Source: Bacillota bacterium (lineage in GTDB: Bacteria > Bacillota > Clostridia > Lachnospirales > Lachnospiraceae). From it: a stretch of DNA of 64,000 nucleotides. The notes below the pieces were generated by a model. That model searched no databases. It was not told where the DNA came from and was given only the letters and a program-made list of their open reading frames with translations. Where the stretch lies: assembly GCA_023398375.1 (NCBI GenBank), contig JAEWSH010000073.1, positions 25,802-89,801 on the forward strand, given 5' to 3'. The position numbers and the translations under genes were made by a program. This document shows, in pieces, positions 27,162-35,719 of this stretch (positions within the stretch are counted from its first letter, which is position 1; every line of letters begins with the position of its first letter).

Positions 27162-27770
27162 GTGGCAAAGCAATCTTGGAAACCTGGAAATATGTTGTAT
27201 CCCGTTCCGGCAGTTATGGTCAGCTGCGGTAGGGAAGAAGAAAAAGCTAATATCATAACAGTTGCATGGGCAGGAACCATTTGTTCTACACCGGCAATGG
27301 TATCAATATCAATAAGGCCGACTCGTTACTCCTATCAGATCATTAAGGAAACAGGAGAATTTGTTATTAATCTGGTTACTAAGGAACTTACATTTGCAGC
27401 AGATTATTGTGGTGTAAAATCTGGCAGGGAGATTGATAAGTTTAAAGAGGCGCATCTGACACCGTCGGAGTCCAGAGTTGTAAAAACACCTGGAATTGAA
27501 GAAAGCCCGGTTAATATTGAATGCAAAGTGGTAGAGATCAGATCCCTTGGCACACATGACATGTTTATTGCGGAAGTTGTCGGCGTTAATATAGATGATA
27601 AGTATGTCGATGAAACGAACAAATTTGATTTGAACAGTACCGGGTTAGTAGCATATTCTCATGGGGAGTATTTTGAACTTGGGAAAAGGATAGGGAAGTT
27701 TGGATATTCTGTACAAAAGAAGAAAAAGAAGTCGGTTCCAAAGAAACACAGGAACAGATTTAAATCATGA
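27162..27770 (+). CDS. Flavin reductase-like, FMN-binding protein
   Basis: A 202-residue protein of the flavin reductase/DIM6-NTAB family with a split-barrel FMN-binding fold. Typical blocks are PVPAVMVSCG, NIITVAWAGTICSTPAMVSISIRPTRYSY and EFVINLVTKEL. Many anaerobe members act as flavoredoxins or reduce free flavin. GTG is the start, with AGGAGG eight bases upstream. The C-terminus is very lysine-rich (KKKKKSVPKKHRNRFKS), which is unusual and could bind nucleic acid or membrane. Cytoplasmic; partner unknown. Confidence 0.85.
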   Translation: MAKQSWKPGNMLYPVPAVMVSCGREEEKANIITVAWAGTICSTPAMVSISIRPTRYSYQIIKETGEFVINLVTKELTFAADYCGVKSGREIDKFKEAHLTPSESRVVKTPGIEESPVNIECKVVEIRSLGTHDMFIAEVVGVNIDDKYVDETNKFDLNSTGLVAYSHGEYFELGKRIGKFGYSVQKKKKKSVPKKHRNRFKS

Positions 27771-27793
27771 AGCACGAATAATTGTAAAATTAC

Positions 27794-27822
27794 TTGACGA
27801 AAGGTCAGTTTCCAAGTATGAT
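27794..27822 (+). promoter_or_regulatory. Strong promoter in the gap before the XRE regulator gene
   Basis: TTGACG at 27794-27799 and TATGAT at 27817-27822, exactly 17 bases apart. Transcription would begin near 27829. Confidence 0.65.
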
Positions 27823-27854
27823 AATAGAAAATATTGAATGAATTCGTTACGACG

Positions 27855-27889
27855 AGGTAGCATCAAGCGGGAGCTTGGTGCTTTTTTTG
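27855..27889 (+). terminator. Terminator just after the 27794 promoter
   Basis: AGCATCAAGC and GCTTGGTGCT form a ten-pair stem (one G-T pair) with a GGGA loop, followed by TTTTTTT. It may also end the flavin reductase transcript. With the promoter it would yield an RNA of about 60 bases. Confidence 0.75.
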
Positions 27890-27958
27890 ACTTATAGTAT
27901 ATTTCTTTTATCGAAAGAGCGGATTTTTAGTACTATAAGAAAGAAGGGAGCAAACTTT

Positions 27959-28525
27959 ATGAATCAATTAGATAAAAATATAGCAGTAAATTTGAAACGG
28001 ATTCGTAAAGCTAAAAATCTGAGTCTGGATATGTTAGCTGAGCGGACTGGTGTAAGTAAAAGTATGCTGGGACAAATAGAAAGAGGCGAATCGAATCCTA
28101 CGGTGGCGACAATTGCCAAAATTGTAGAAGGAATAAAGGTGCCTTTTGAAGAATTCCTGTATATAAAAGAGGATTCGGTAATAATAGTAGATTACAATAA
28201 ACTTCCTATTTATAAAGAAAAGGAAAATGAGTATAAGATTAAAATAATTTTCCCATATGATAAATTAAGGAAGTTTGAAGTGTTTGAAGGTAATTTTGAA
28301 CCAGGAGCAGTTATGACAAGCGCCTCACATGGTGAAAAATCAAGTGAGTATGTGACTGTTGTAAATGGAAAATTAACTCTATTGGTAGGTGAAAATAAAT
28401 ATACGATAACAACAGGACACGCAATCAGGTTCGATTCGGATCAGGAACACACCTATATGAATGACGGAGAAGAATTACTCATTATGAATATGGTATTATC
28501 TTATGAAAACTCTAGTGCTTCTTAA
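27959..28525 (+). CDS. XRE-family regulator with cupin sensor domain
   Basis: A 188-residue transcription factor. Residues about 8-62 are an HTH_XRE domain (LKRIRKAKNLSLDMLAERTGVSKSMLGQIERGESNPTVATIAKI). Residues about 110-185 are a cupin_2 barrel (VTVVNGKLTLLVGENKYTI, GHAIRFDSDQEHTYMN). AAGGGAG precedes the ATG at 27959. Such proteins usually sense a small ligand and control nearby metabolic genes or themselves. Its end overlaps the end of the convergent polymerase gene by 14 bases. Confidence 0.9.
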   Translation: MNQLDKNIAVNLKRIRKAKNLSLDMLAERTGVSKSMLGQIERGESNPTVATIAKIVEGIKVPFEEFLYIKEDSVIIVDYNKLPIYKEKENEYKIKIIFPYDKLRKFEVFEGNFEPGAVMTSASHGEKSSEYVTVVNGKLTLLVGENKYTITTGHAIRFDSDQEHTYMNDGEELLIMNMVLSYENSSAS

Positions 28526-29732
28526 AAGAATCGCTTACGTGAAGCAAACTGCCGCGTGTGATGGAATGGCGACCATACTTGCCGCGGATTGTGTCAATTG
28601 TCTGGTCTAGCTGCTTTTGCTTTTCAGTTTTAGCAGTTTCTTTAGTATAATCGAATAGATTAAGCTGAATTGGTTCATGTTCATCTGTTAATTTGGAGGT
28701 ACGGATTCCAAGAAGGCGGACGGCCTTATGATTCCAAATCTCATCAAATAGCTTACAGGCATTCTGATAGATGCAATCAGTTGAATTGGTAGCATTCGCA
28801 ATCGTTAATTGATGGGAGACCGATTGAAAAGTACTATATTTAATCTCTACACTTATCATACTAGCGGTACGTTCCTGCTTACGGAGTCTTGCACCGACAG
28901 ATTCCGCAAGGTGAAGCAGGGTCAGATGAGCTTCTTCTGCTGTTTCTACATCTTTTGCCAAAGTAATGGAATTGCCGACGCCCTTTAATTCTGCAGGATC
29001 AGTGATAACAATAGAATCATCATATCCATTTGCATAATTCCACAATAATTTTCCATGACTTTTTAAGTGAGATAACAAAATATCAGGATCTGCATTCGCT
29101 AGTTCACCTATGGTCAGAATACCTAATTTGTGCAGGCACTGTACGCTGGATTTACCGCACATGTAGAGGCTTTCTACAGGAAGAGGCCACAATTTACCGG
29201 GAATTTCAGATTGATACAGAGTATGAACCAGATTCGGCTTCTTAAAGTCAGAAGCCATCTTTGCTAATACTTTGCGATCAGAGATCCCAATATTTACTGT
29301 GAATCCAAAAGTTCTGTAGATGTTATCTTTGATGTGGCAGGCAGCTTTATAAGGTTCGGGATATCGATTAGCAATAGGTGCATAATTCATATAACATTCG
29401 TCTATGCTTACTTGTTCAATATCCGGGCAGATATCTGAAAGGTATGAAAAAAGTCTGCGGCTGCATTTTTCATACATAGAATGATCGGGAGATGCAATCA
29501 GAAGTCCTGGGCATTTACGAATTGCGTTCATGATAGGTTCTCCTGTCTGAATGTTATATTTTTTAGCAGGAATAGATTTAGCCAATACAATGCCATGGCG
29601 TTTCTCGATATCACCTCCGATAATGGAAGGAACAAGACGTAAGTCCTCTGTGCTGCCATTTCTCAAATTTTCTATTGCAGTCCAACTTAGGAATGCTGAA
29701 TTCACATCAATATGAAAAAAAATCTGTTCCAT
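28512..29732 (-). CDS. dinB: Y-family DNA polymerase IV-like protein
   Basis: A 406-residue translesion polymerase. The N-terminal FFHIDVNSAFLSWTA holds the first metal-binding aspartate, and VSIDECYMNY gives the second acidic pair. The thumb helix-hairpin-helix and little-finger regions follow (VGNSITLAKDV..., then KLTDEHEPIQLNLFD, near the end). ATG at 29732 fits GAGG about nine bases upstream. Expected to copy past damaged bases in the cytoplasm. No LexA site was identified upstream. Confidence 0.9.
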   Translation of the reverse strand: MEQIFFHIDVNSAFLSWTAIENLRNGSTEDLRLVPSIIGGDIEKRHGIVLAKSIPAKKYNIQTGEPIMNAIRKCPGLLIASPDHSMYEKCSRRLFSYLSDICPDIEQVSIDECYMNYAPIANRYPEPYKAACHIKDNIYRTFGFTVNIGISDRKVLAKMASDFKKPNLVHTLYQSEIPGKLWPLPVESLYMCGKSSVQCLHKLGILTIGELANADPDILLSHLKSHGKLLWNYANGYDDSIVITDPAELKGVGNSITLAKDVETAEEAHLTLLHLAESVGARLRKQERTASMISVEIKYSTFQSVSHQLTIANATNSTDCIYQNACKLFDEIWNHKAVRLLGIRTSKLTDEHEPIQLNLFDYTKETAKTEKQKQLDQTIDTIRGKYGRHSITRGSLLHVSDSFKKH

Positions 29733-29800
29733 GTCCAATACCTCGTAAAATAATAGTTTCATTTATCAGTATAACTTAGACTTTGCAAGCGAACAACTAC

Positions 29801-29829
29801 TTTACAAGCAAAAAAAATACTGTTAGAAT
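29801..29829 (+). promoter_or_regulatory. Promoter of the M23 peptidase gene
   Basis: TTTACA at 29801-29806 and TAGAAT at 29824-29829, 17 bases apart, with an A-rich spacer. Confidence 0.55.
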
Positions 29830-29888
29830 GTAACTTATATTGTTTTACCTGATAACGATTAGTAAAGAAATTGAGAAACTGGAATTAT

Positions 29889-31463
29889 ATGAAGAAAATA
29901 TCGAAATATTATAAAAAATTAAATTTTATTTACATAAAAATATCAGTGCTGGCAATCATTGTCAGTGCATTCTTTTTGCCGTCTTTTATGAAATTCACAA
30001 GAGAAGGAAATAATATATTTGAGATTACCTTAGATGGCACTGCAATTGGTACCATAGGAAGTATGGATGAATTTGACAAATATCTTCTGGAAGCCAGAAG
30101 GCAGATCGCGAAAGCTTCAGATAAATTGGTACTGATAGACACCAATATTCAGATTGAAGGAAAAGAGGCGCTGTTTGGTGTCATTGATTCTGAAAGTAAA
30201 GTGCGGGATAACCTGCGTTCTGTTCTACAACAAAATGAAAAGGAAACATTGAAACGTGCCTATACGGTAAAGATAAATGAATATATGGTGAATTTAGCTT
30301 CCTGTAATGATGTACATGCTTTGCTGCAGGCGGCTATTGACCGATATGATACAACTGGACAGTATTCTGAGGAGTTAGTATTAGATCCGACAAGAGAAAT
30401 AAATGTATTAACAGCACATATGGTTACGTCAGCGGAAAAGAAAAAAGAGGATGTTACAATTTTTCAACAAGCAGGTGCAGAAGCTGCACTGGAAGAGATG
30501 TTTGATGCTGTTGAGCCAATAAAGGAAAAAGAGTTTGCTGATTATGATCTTGGTCTGAAGGAGCTGGAATTTGGAGATAATGTAGAAATTGTTGAAGCCT
30601 ACCTTTTAGATGATGAGTTAACCTCGTTGGAACAGGCTGTTGAAGAAGTAACCAAGGATCAGGAAAAAGAAACGATCTATGAAGTACAAGCAGGAGATAC
30701 GCTTTCTCAGATCGCGGAGAATAATAATTTGCCAATGGACAGCCTGATAGAGATGAATGATACACTTGAAAACGAAACATCAACGATTCGTGTAGGCGAT
30801 GAGATTATTGTTACAATTCCGGAACCTGAATTGTCTATCCTTAGAAAAGAAGAAACATATCTGGAAGAAAACTATGAAGCGGAAGTTCAATATATCGATA
30901 ATGATCAATGGTATACGAACGAACAGGTGACGCTGCAGGAACCTTCAGCAGGACGCCGCAATATTGTATCGTTGATATCGTATCGAAACGATAAGGAAAC
31001 TGGACGAGAGATTCTAAAAGAAGAAATTACTTATGAAGCGGTTCCTAAGATTGTAGAGCGTGGAACAAAGATACCGCCTACTTATATCAAACCTATTTCG
31101 GGCGGAAGAATGTCTTCCGGCTTTGGCAGAAGGAAGGCACCGACAAGAGGTGCATCTACCTTTCATAAAGGTGTTGATTGGTCGACCCCGGTCGGAACAG
31201 CGGTCATGGCATCTTCAGCAGGCACAGTCGCCAGGGCAGGCTGGGCGACCGGATATGGATATGTAGTTTATATTAATCATACAGATGGACGTCAGACAAG
31301 ATATGGTCACTTAAGTAAAGTCCTGGTAAAAGTAGGACAGACCGTACAGCAGGGAACCAAGATCGCATTGAGTGGAAATACAGGACGAAGTACGGGACCG
31401 CATGTTCATTTTGAAATACTGATTAATGGAACGCAGGTCAACCCGATGGATTATCTTAATTAA
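29889..31463 (+). CDS. LysM-G5-M23 cell-wall peptidase
   Basis: A 524-residue membrane-anchored or secreted protein. An N-terminal hydrophobic segment (about residues 10-32) is followed by an unassigned region, a LysM domain (about 265-315; YEVQAGDTLSQIAENNNLPMDSL), a G5 domain (about 320-395) and an M23 metallopeptidase domain (about 400-524) with HKGVDW and HVHFE zinc motifs. It should bind peptidoglycan and cut peptide cross-links, possibly in sporulation or growth. ATG 29889 is chosen; a TTG at 29871 is also possible, as neither has a clear ribosome binding site. Confidence 0.9.
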   Translation: MKKISKYYKKLNFIYIKISVLAIIVSAFFLPSFMKFTREGNNIFEITLDGTAIGTIGSMDEFDKYLLEARRQIAKASDKLVLIDTNIQIEGKEALFGVIDSESKVRDNLRSVLQQNEKETLKRAYTVKINEYMVNLASCNDVHALLQAAIDRYDTTGQYSEELVLDPTREINVLTAHMVTSAEKKKEDVTIFQQAGAEAALEEMFDAVEPIKEKEFADYDLGLKELEFGDNVEIVEAYLLDDELTSLEQAVEEVTKDQEKETIYEVQAGDTLSQIAENNNLPMDSLIEMNDTLENETSTIRVGDEIIVTIPEPELSILRKEETYLEENYEAEVQYIDNDQWYTNEQVTLQEPSAGRRNIVSLISYRNDKETGREILKEEITYEAVPKIVERGTKIPPTYIKPISGGRMSSGFGRRKAPTRGASTFHKGVDWSTPVGTAVMASSAGTVARAGWATGYGYVVYINHTDGRQTRYGHLSKVLVKVGQTVQQGTKIALSGNTGRSTGPHVHFEILINGTQVNPMDYLN

Positions 31464-31472
31464 CATAAGAAT

Positions 31473-31501
31473 TTGCAAAATAGGTGGATGTAGTATATAA
31501 T
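31473..31501 (+). promoter_or_regulatory. Promoter of murA
   Basis: TTGCAA at 31473-31478 and a perfect TATAAT at 31496-31501, 17 bases apart. Confidence 0.7.
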
Positions 31502-31559
31502 ACCTTAAGTATGAGTATAAATTGATGCTTTATATTATTTTAGATAGTAGAGGTACGTT

Positions 31560-32852
31560 ATGGAACAGTACGCAATTAAGGGAGGAACTCCATTAGTAGG
31601 GGAAGTGGAAATTGGTGGAGCCAAGAATGCTGCATTGGCTATACTGGCAGCTTCTATCATGACGGATGAAACAGTAATTATTGAAAATGTACCGGATGTC
31701 AGAGATACAAATGTACTATTACAGGCGATGCAAAGTATAGGAGCCATTGTTACCAGAATAGACAGACATACTTTTAAGATCAACGGTTCTCAGATTCATA
31801 GCTTAACAATAGAAGATGATTATATTAAGAAAATAAGAGCATCCTATTATCTTTTAGGTGCATTATTAGGAAAATACAAGAAGGCAGAAGTATCGCTTCC
31901 TGGTGGATGCAATATCGGAAGCAGACCGATCGATCAGCATATCAAGGGATTTAAAATGCTTGGAGCAAATGTTAAAATTGAATATGGCTTGATTGCTACG
32001 GAAGCAGAAAGACTGGTCGGAAGTCATGTATACATGGATGTTGTGACAGTCGGAGCGACGATTAATGTTATGATGGCAGCTTCTATGGCAGACGGATTGA
32101 CAATTATTGAAAATGCGGCAAAGGAACCACACGTAGTTGATCTTGCCAATTTTCTGAATAGTATGGGTGCCAATATCAAAGGTGCGGGTACAGATGTGAT
32201 CAGGATCAAAGGAGTAGAAAAGCTTCATAAGACTGAATATGCAATTATTCCTGATCAGATTGAAGCAGGTACTTTTATGATGGCAGCGGCTGTTACAAAA
32301 GGAGATGTTACCATTAAGAATGTGATTCCGAAGCATTTGGAATCTATTTCGGCAAAGCTATTGGAAATCGGATGTGAAATAGAAGAATCTGACGATGCAG
32401 TGCGTGTGGTAAGTGCGAAACCAATGGTGCATACACAAGTTAAGACATTACCTTATCCTGGTTTCCCAACGGATATGCAGCCTCAGATAGCGGTTGCGCT
32501 GGGGTTGTCAACTGGTACCAGTATTGTTACAGAGAGTATCTTTGAAAACCGTTTTAAATATGTGGATGAATTAACACGTATGGGAGCTGATATCAAGGTG
32601 GAAGGTAATACAGCTATTATTACAGGTGTCAGCAAGTATACGGGAGCCAGTGTTTCAGCACCTGATTTACGCGCGGGAGCGGCGCTTGTGATCGCGGGAC
32701 TTGCGGCTGAAGGTCTGACTACGGTAGATGATATTAAATATATTGAGCGTGGTTATGAGGATTTTTATATTAAACTCCGTAATCTTGGGGCGCAGATCGA
32801 TAAAGTCATGACTGAGAAAGATTTTAAGAAATTTCAATTACAAGCAGTATAA
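31560..32852 (+). CDS. murA: UDP-N-acetylglucosamine 1-carboxyvinyltransferase
   Basis: A 430-residue enzyme that adds enolpyruvate from PEP to UDP-GlcNAc, the first committed step of peptidoglycan synthesis. The opening YAIKGGTPLVGEVEIGGAKNAALAIL is typical, and LPGGCNIGSRPIDQHIKGF holds the catalytic cysteine (fosfomycin target) in place, so it should be fosfomycin-sensitive in principle. Weak site AGAGG before the ATG. It is monocistronic between its promoter and terminator. Confidence 0.96.
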   Translation: MEQYAIKGGTPLVGEVEIGGAKNAALAILAASIMTDETVIIENVPDVRDTNVLLQAMQSIGAIVTRIDRHTFKINGSQIHSLTIEDDYIKKIRASYYLLGALLGKYKKAEVSLPGGCNIGSRPIDQHIKGFKMLGANVKIEYGLIATEAERLVGSHVYMDVVTVGATINVMMAASMADGLTIIENAAKEPHVVDLANFLNSMGANIKGAGTDVIRIKGVEKLHKTEYAIIPDQIEAGTFMMAAAVTKGDVTIKNVIPKHLESISAKLLEIGCEIEESDDAVRVVSAKPMVHTQVKTLPYPGFPTDMQPQIAVALGLSTGTSIVTESIFENRFKYVDELTRMGADIKVEGNTAIITGVSKYTGASVSAPDLRAGAALVIAGLAAEGLTTVDDIKYIERGYEDFYIKLRNLGAQIDKVMTEKDFKKFQLQAV

Positions 32853-32862
32853 GAAAAATATA

Positions 32863-32918
32863 AAAAAGGAGTTACAGTTCACTTAGTATAGCGGCGAACT
32901 GTAGCTCCTTTTGTTAAG
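32863..32918. terminator. Bidirectional terminator between murA and the HD-GYP gene
   Basis: AAAAGGAGTTACAGTTC and GAACTGTAGCTCCTTTT form a 17-base stem with one mismatch, flanked by A and T runs. Confidence 0.85.
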
Positions 32919-32966
32919 GCAGTATTATAAATGTCAAAGCAGATATTTCACAATCCTTTTTGCTGC

Positions 32967-34040
32967 TTAAATCAGGAACTGAATCTGGAGATCCGGGTGC
33001 TCTGAAAGATCAATGAAACTATTGCCTGACTTGATTACTGGTTTGGATAATGCATTCTTATTAATAAATACGATATCACCCTCAATGCCATTCGTTAAAT
33101 GGACACGATTATGAAGATAAGTATTTACGACGCACTCTAAAAATGTAAGGACATATTTGGTATCGTATTTTTGAATACCTTCTGCCTCAAAAAGTTCGAT
33201 TACTTTGAAAGGACATAGAGGACCACGATAAACACGTGCTGAGGTCATAGCATCATACACATCAGCAATCGATACGATTTTTGCATACTTATCTATTTTA
33301 GTTCCGACAAGTCCTAAAGGATATCCGCTTCCGTCACATCTTTCGTGGTGCATAAGGGCAGCATTCTTAATATGATCGTTAATATTCTGCATTTTTAGTA
33401 TCTGATAGCCTTCCAGGGGATGTGTCTTTATTACAGAAAATTCATTGTCAGTGAGGCGGGAAGGCTTCTTAATAATGGAGTCTGGTATCATGATCTTGCC
33501 GACATCATGCAATAGTCCGCATAAAGTAGCCAGATTGATATCTTCCTCTGAAAATTGAAGCCATCTTGCAAATACATTGCAGATGAGAGCAACATTCAGA
33601 CTATGTGCATAAGTAGAGTCGTCATATTGACGCATGTTATGCAACATATCAAAAACATTAACAGAACCTTCACTCGTATGTAATAATTCCAAGGTATTAT
33701 CAAGCAACTGGGTGGTATCCAGGGAGGTTGTTTCCTCCACGATATCATTCAGGAAAGAATGAAAACGGTCTACGCTCCGATCAAAATGGTGCTTAAATTC
33801 TTTAAAAGCGCTGCTTGATCTAATACGTTCTGAATAAGATCTTTCTTCATTTATTTCAGTGGAAAGAAAAGCCAATTCTTCTTCTACTTTTACAGCAAGT
33901 ATAGAATAGAACTCTAATCGTGTAATGGCTTTATCAGTCAAAATAAGACCTTTTGATAGAATTAATTGCTCATTGTATGTGTATACATCTTCGGCTATTT
34001 TCATACCAGGGATTAAATCTTTTGTACTAATTCTTTTCAT
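32967..34040 (-). CDS. HD-GYP domain phosphodiesterase
   Basis: A 357-residue cytoplasmic protein without membrane segments. Residues about 125-300 form the HD-GYP domain: HSLNVALICNVFARW, CGLLHDVGKIMIPDSIIKKP (the HD pair), THPLEGYQIL, and HHERCDGSGYP, where the GYP-containing motif is complete. Such enzymes break down cyclic di-GMP or related dinucleotides. The first 110 residues are of unknown function. Read alone on the minus strand; GAGGG before the ATG. Confidence 0.9.
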   Translation of the reverse strand: MKRISTKDLIPGMKIAEDVYTYNEQLILSKGLILTDKAITRLEFYSILAVKVEEELAFLSTEINEERSYSERIRSSSAFKEFKHHFDRSVDRFHSFLNDIVEETTSLDTTQLLDNTLELLHTSEGSVNVFDMLHNMRQYDDSTYAHSLNVALICNVFARWLQFSEEDINLATLCGLLHDVGKIMIPDSIIKKPSRLTDNEFSVIKTHPLEGYQILKMQNINDHIKNAALMHHERCDGSGYPLGLVGTKIDKYAKIVSIADVYDAMTSARVYRGPLCPFKVIELFEAEGIQKYDTKYVLTFLECVVNTYLHNRVHLTNGIEGDIVFINKNALSKPVIKSGNSFIDLSEHPDLQIQFLI

Positions 34041-34143
34041 AGTAAGCTACCCTCAATCTGTATAAACTATAAATACCTACATATAATTATATTGGTTTTT
34101 ACTGTTTATGTCAATTTAATCAAGAAAGTTGTAGATAAAATGG

Positions 34144-34172
34144 TTGACAAGGATATAGGCATAGTGTAGTCT
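34144..34172 (+). promoter_or_regulatory. Promoter ahead of the SAM riboswitch
   Basis: TTGACA at 34144-34149 and TAGTCT at 34167-34172, 17 bases apart, about 35 bases before the aptamer. Confidence 0.65.
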
Positions 34173-34207
34173 GATAGCAGATACATTAATTCCATATTGT
34201 AAGTTTT

Positions 34208-34366
34208 CTCTTATTCAGAGTGGTGGAGGCACAAAGGGCCTGCGAAGCCACGGCAACCCCTGTATTTTGGGAAGGTGCCAACCTGAGCGAATAAACTTAT
34301 CCATTAGGATAGGACGAACAATAAGAGGATTTAATGATCATAACGTTGAATCCGCTTAAGCGGATT
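34208..34366 (+). promoter_or_regulatory. SAM-I (S-box) riboswitch with terminator, controlling metK
   Basis: The aptamer starts with CTCTTATTCAGAG, then GGTGGAGGCACAAAGGGCCTGCGAAGCC and ACGGCAACC, the conserved SAM-I core, and closes with AATAAGAG near 34328 pairing to the start. It is followed by a terminator hairpin AATCCGC-TTAA-GCGGATT (34349-34366) with a T run. When SAM is plentiful the terminator should form and lower metK expression. Confidence 0.92.
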
Positions 34367-34403
34367 TTTTTAATTTATTTCTATTAAGGAGGACACAAAA
34401 AAA

Positions 34404-35591
34404 ATGGAGAAATTATTATTTACTTCAGAATCAGTAACCGAAGGGCATCCGGATAAAATGTGTGATGCGGTCTCAGATGCAGTCTTAGATGCACTGATGG
34501 AACAGGATCCAATGAGTCGGGTAGCCTGTGAAACTTGTACAACGACCGGAATGGTCATGGTGATGGGTGAGATTACGACTCGGGCTTATGTAGACATTCA
34601 GAAAATTGTTCGTGATACGGTGAAAGAAATTGGTTATACAAAATCAGAATATGGCTTTGATGGAAATACCTGTGCAGTCATAGTGGCACTCGATGAACAA
34701 TCTTCTGATATTGCAATGGGCGTTGATAAAGCGTTGGAAGCCAAAGAGCATACTATGACAGAAGAAGAGATGGAAGCAATCGGAGCCGGAGATCAGGGAA
34801 TGATGTTTGGATATGCAACAAATGAAACGGATGAATATATGCCTTATCCGATTTCGCTTGCGCATAAATTAGCGCTTCAATTAACAAAAGTGCGTAAAGA
34901 TGGTACTTTAACCTATTTAAGGCCGGACGGAAAAAGTCAGGTATCTGTAGAATATGATGAATCAGGAAAACCAAGACGCCTGGAAGCTGTCGTATTATCT
35001 ACACAACATGATCCGGATGTAACGCAGGAACAGATTCATGCAGATATTAAAAAGTATGTATTTGACCCGGTTCTTCCAAAAGAATTGTTAGATGATAAGA
35101 CGAACTATTTTATTAATCCGACAGGCAGATTTGTAATCGGCGGACCAAATGGAGATAGTGGATTAACAGGACGTAAGATTATTGTAGATACTTATGGTGG
35201 ATATGCGCGTCATGGCGGTGGAGCGTTCTCGGGAAAAGATTGTACTAAAGTTGACCGTTCAGCAGCTTATGCAGCACGATATGTGGCTAAAAATATTGTA
35301 GCAGCTGGTCTTGCAGATAAATGTGAGATTCAATTGTCTTATGCTATTGGTGTGGCACATCCAATGTCTATTATGGTGGATACTTTTGGGACAGGCAGAA
35401 TATCCGATGAGAAACTAGTGGAAATTATTCGTGATAATTTTGATCTTCGTCCGGCTGGAATTATTAAAATGTTAGATTTACGCCGTCCGATCTACAAGCA
35501 GACCGCAGCATATGGCCATTTTGGACGTAATGATCTGAATCTTCCGTGGGAAAAACTTAATAAAGTAGATGAGCTTAAAAAATATTTATAG
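34404..35591 (+). CDS. metK: S-adenosylmethionine synthetase
   Basis: A 395-residue enzyme that makes SAM from methionine and ATP. It has ESVTEGHPDKMCD at the N-terminus, GAGDQGMMFGYA near residue 130, and GGGAFSGKDCTKVDRSAAYAAR near 270, all catalytic-loop or metal-binding signatures. AGGAGG precedes the ATG. Under the control of the upstream SAM riboswitch. Confidence 0.97.
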   Translation: MEKLLFTSESVTEGHPDKMCDAVSDAVLDALMEQDPMSRVACETCTTTGMVMVMGEITTRAYVDIQKIVRDTVKEIGYTKSEYGFDGNTCAVIVALDEQSSDIAMGVDKALEAKEHTMTEEEMEAIGAGDQGMMFGYATNETDEYMPYPISLAHKLALQLTKVRKDGTLTYLRPDGKSQVSVEYDESGKPRRLEAVVLSTQHDPDVTQEQIHADIKKYVFDPVLPKELLDDKTNYFINPTGRFVIGGPNGDSGLTGRKIIVDTYGGYARHGGGAFSGKDCTKVDRSAAYAARYVAKNIVAAGLADKCEIQLSYAIGVAHPMSIMVDTFGTGRISDEKLVEIIRDNFDLRPAGIIKMLDLRRPIYKQTAAYGHFGRNDLNLPWEKLNKVDELKKYL

Positions 35592-35621
35592 TTGAATTGC
35601 ATATTTAGATAAAGTAAAATT

Positions 35622-35653
35622 AGGAGGGACTTCGATAGAAGAACCTCCTTTTG
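35622..35653 (+). terminator. Terminator after metK
   Basis: AGGAGG-ACTTC pairs with GAAG-CCTCCT around a short loop, followed by TTTTG. Confidence 0.7.
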
Positions 35654-35719
35654 ATAATGAACGGAATTGGCATAAAAATTTAATTGAATAATTTAATCAG
35701 GAAAGAAAAGGAGGCACAT

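Noticed and set aside
27829..27889. Mini-ykkC (guanidine-II) riboswitch
   Set aside because: Only one possible ACGR-like loop; the second hairpin has a GGGA loop, so the two-hairpin rule is not met.
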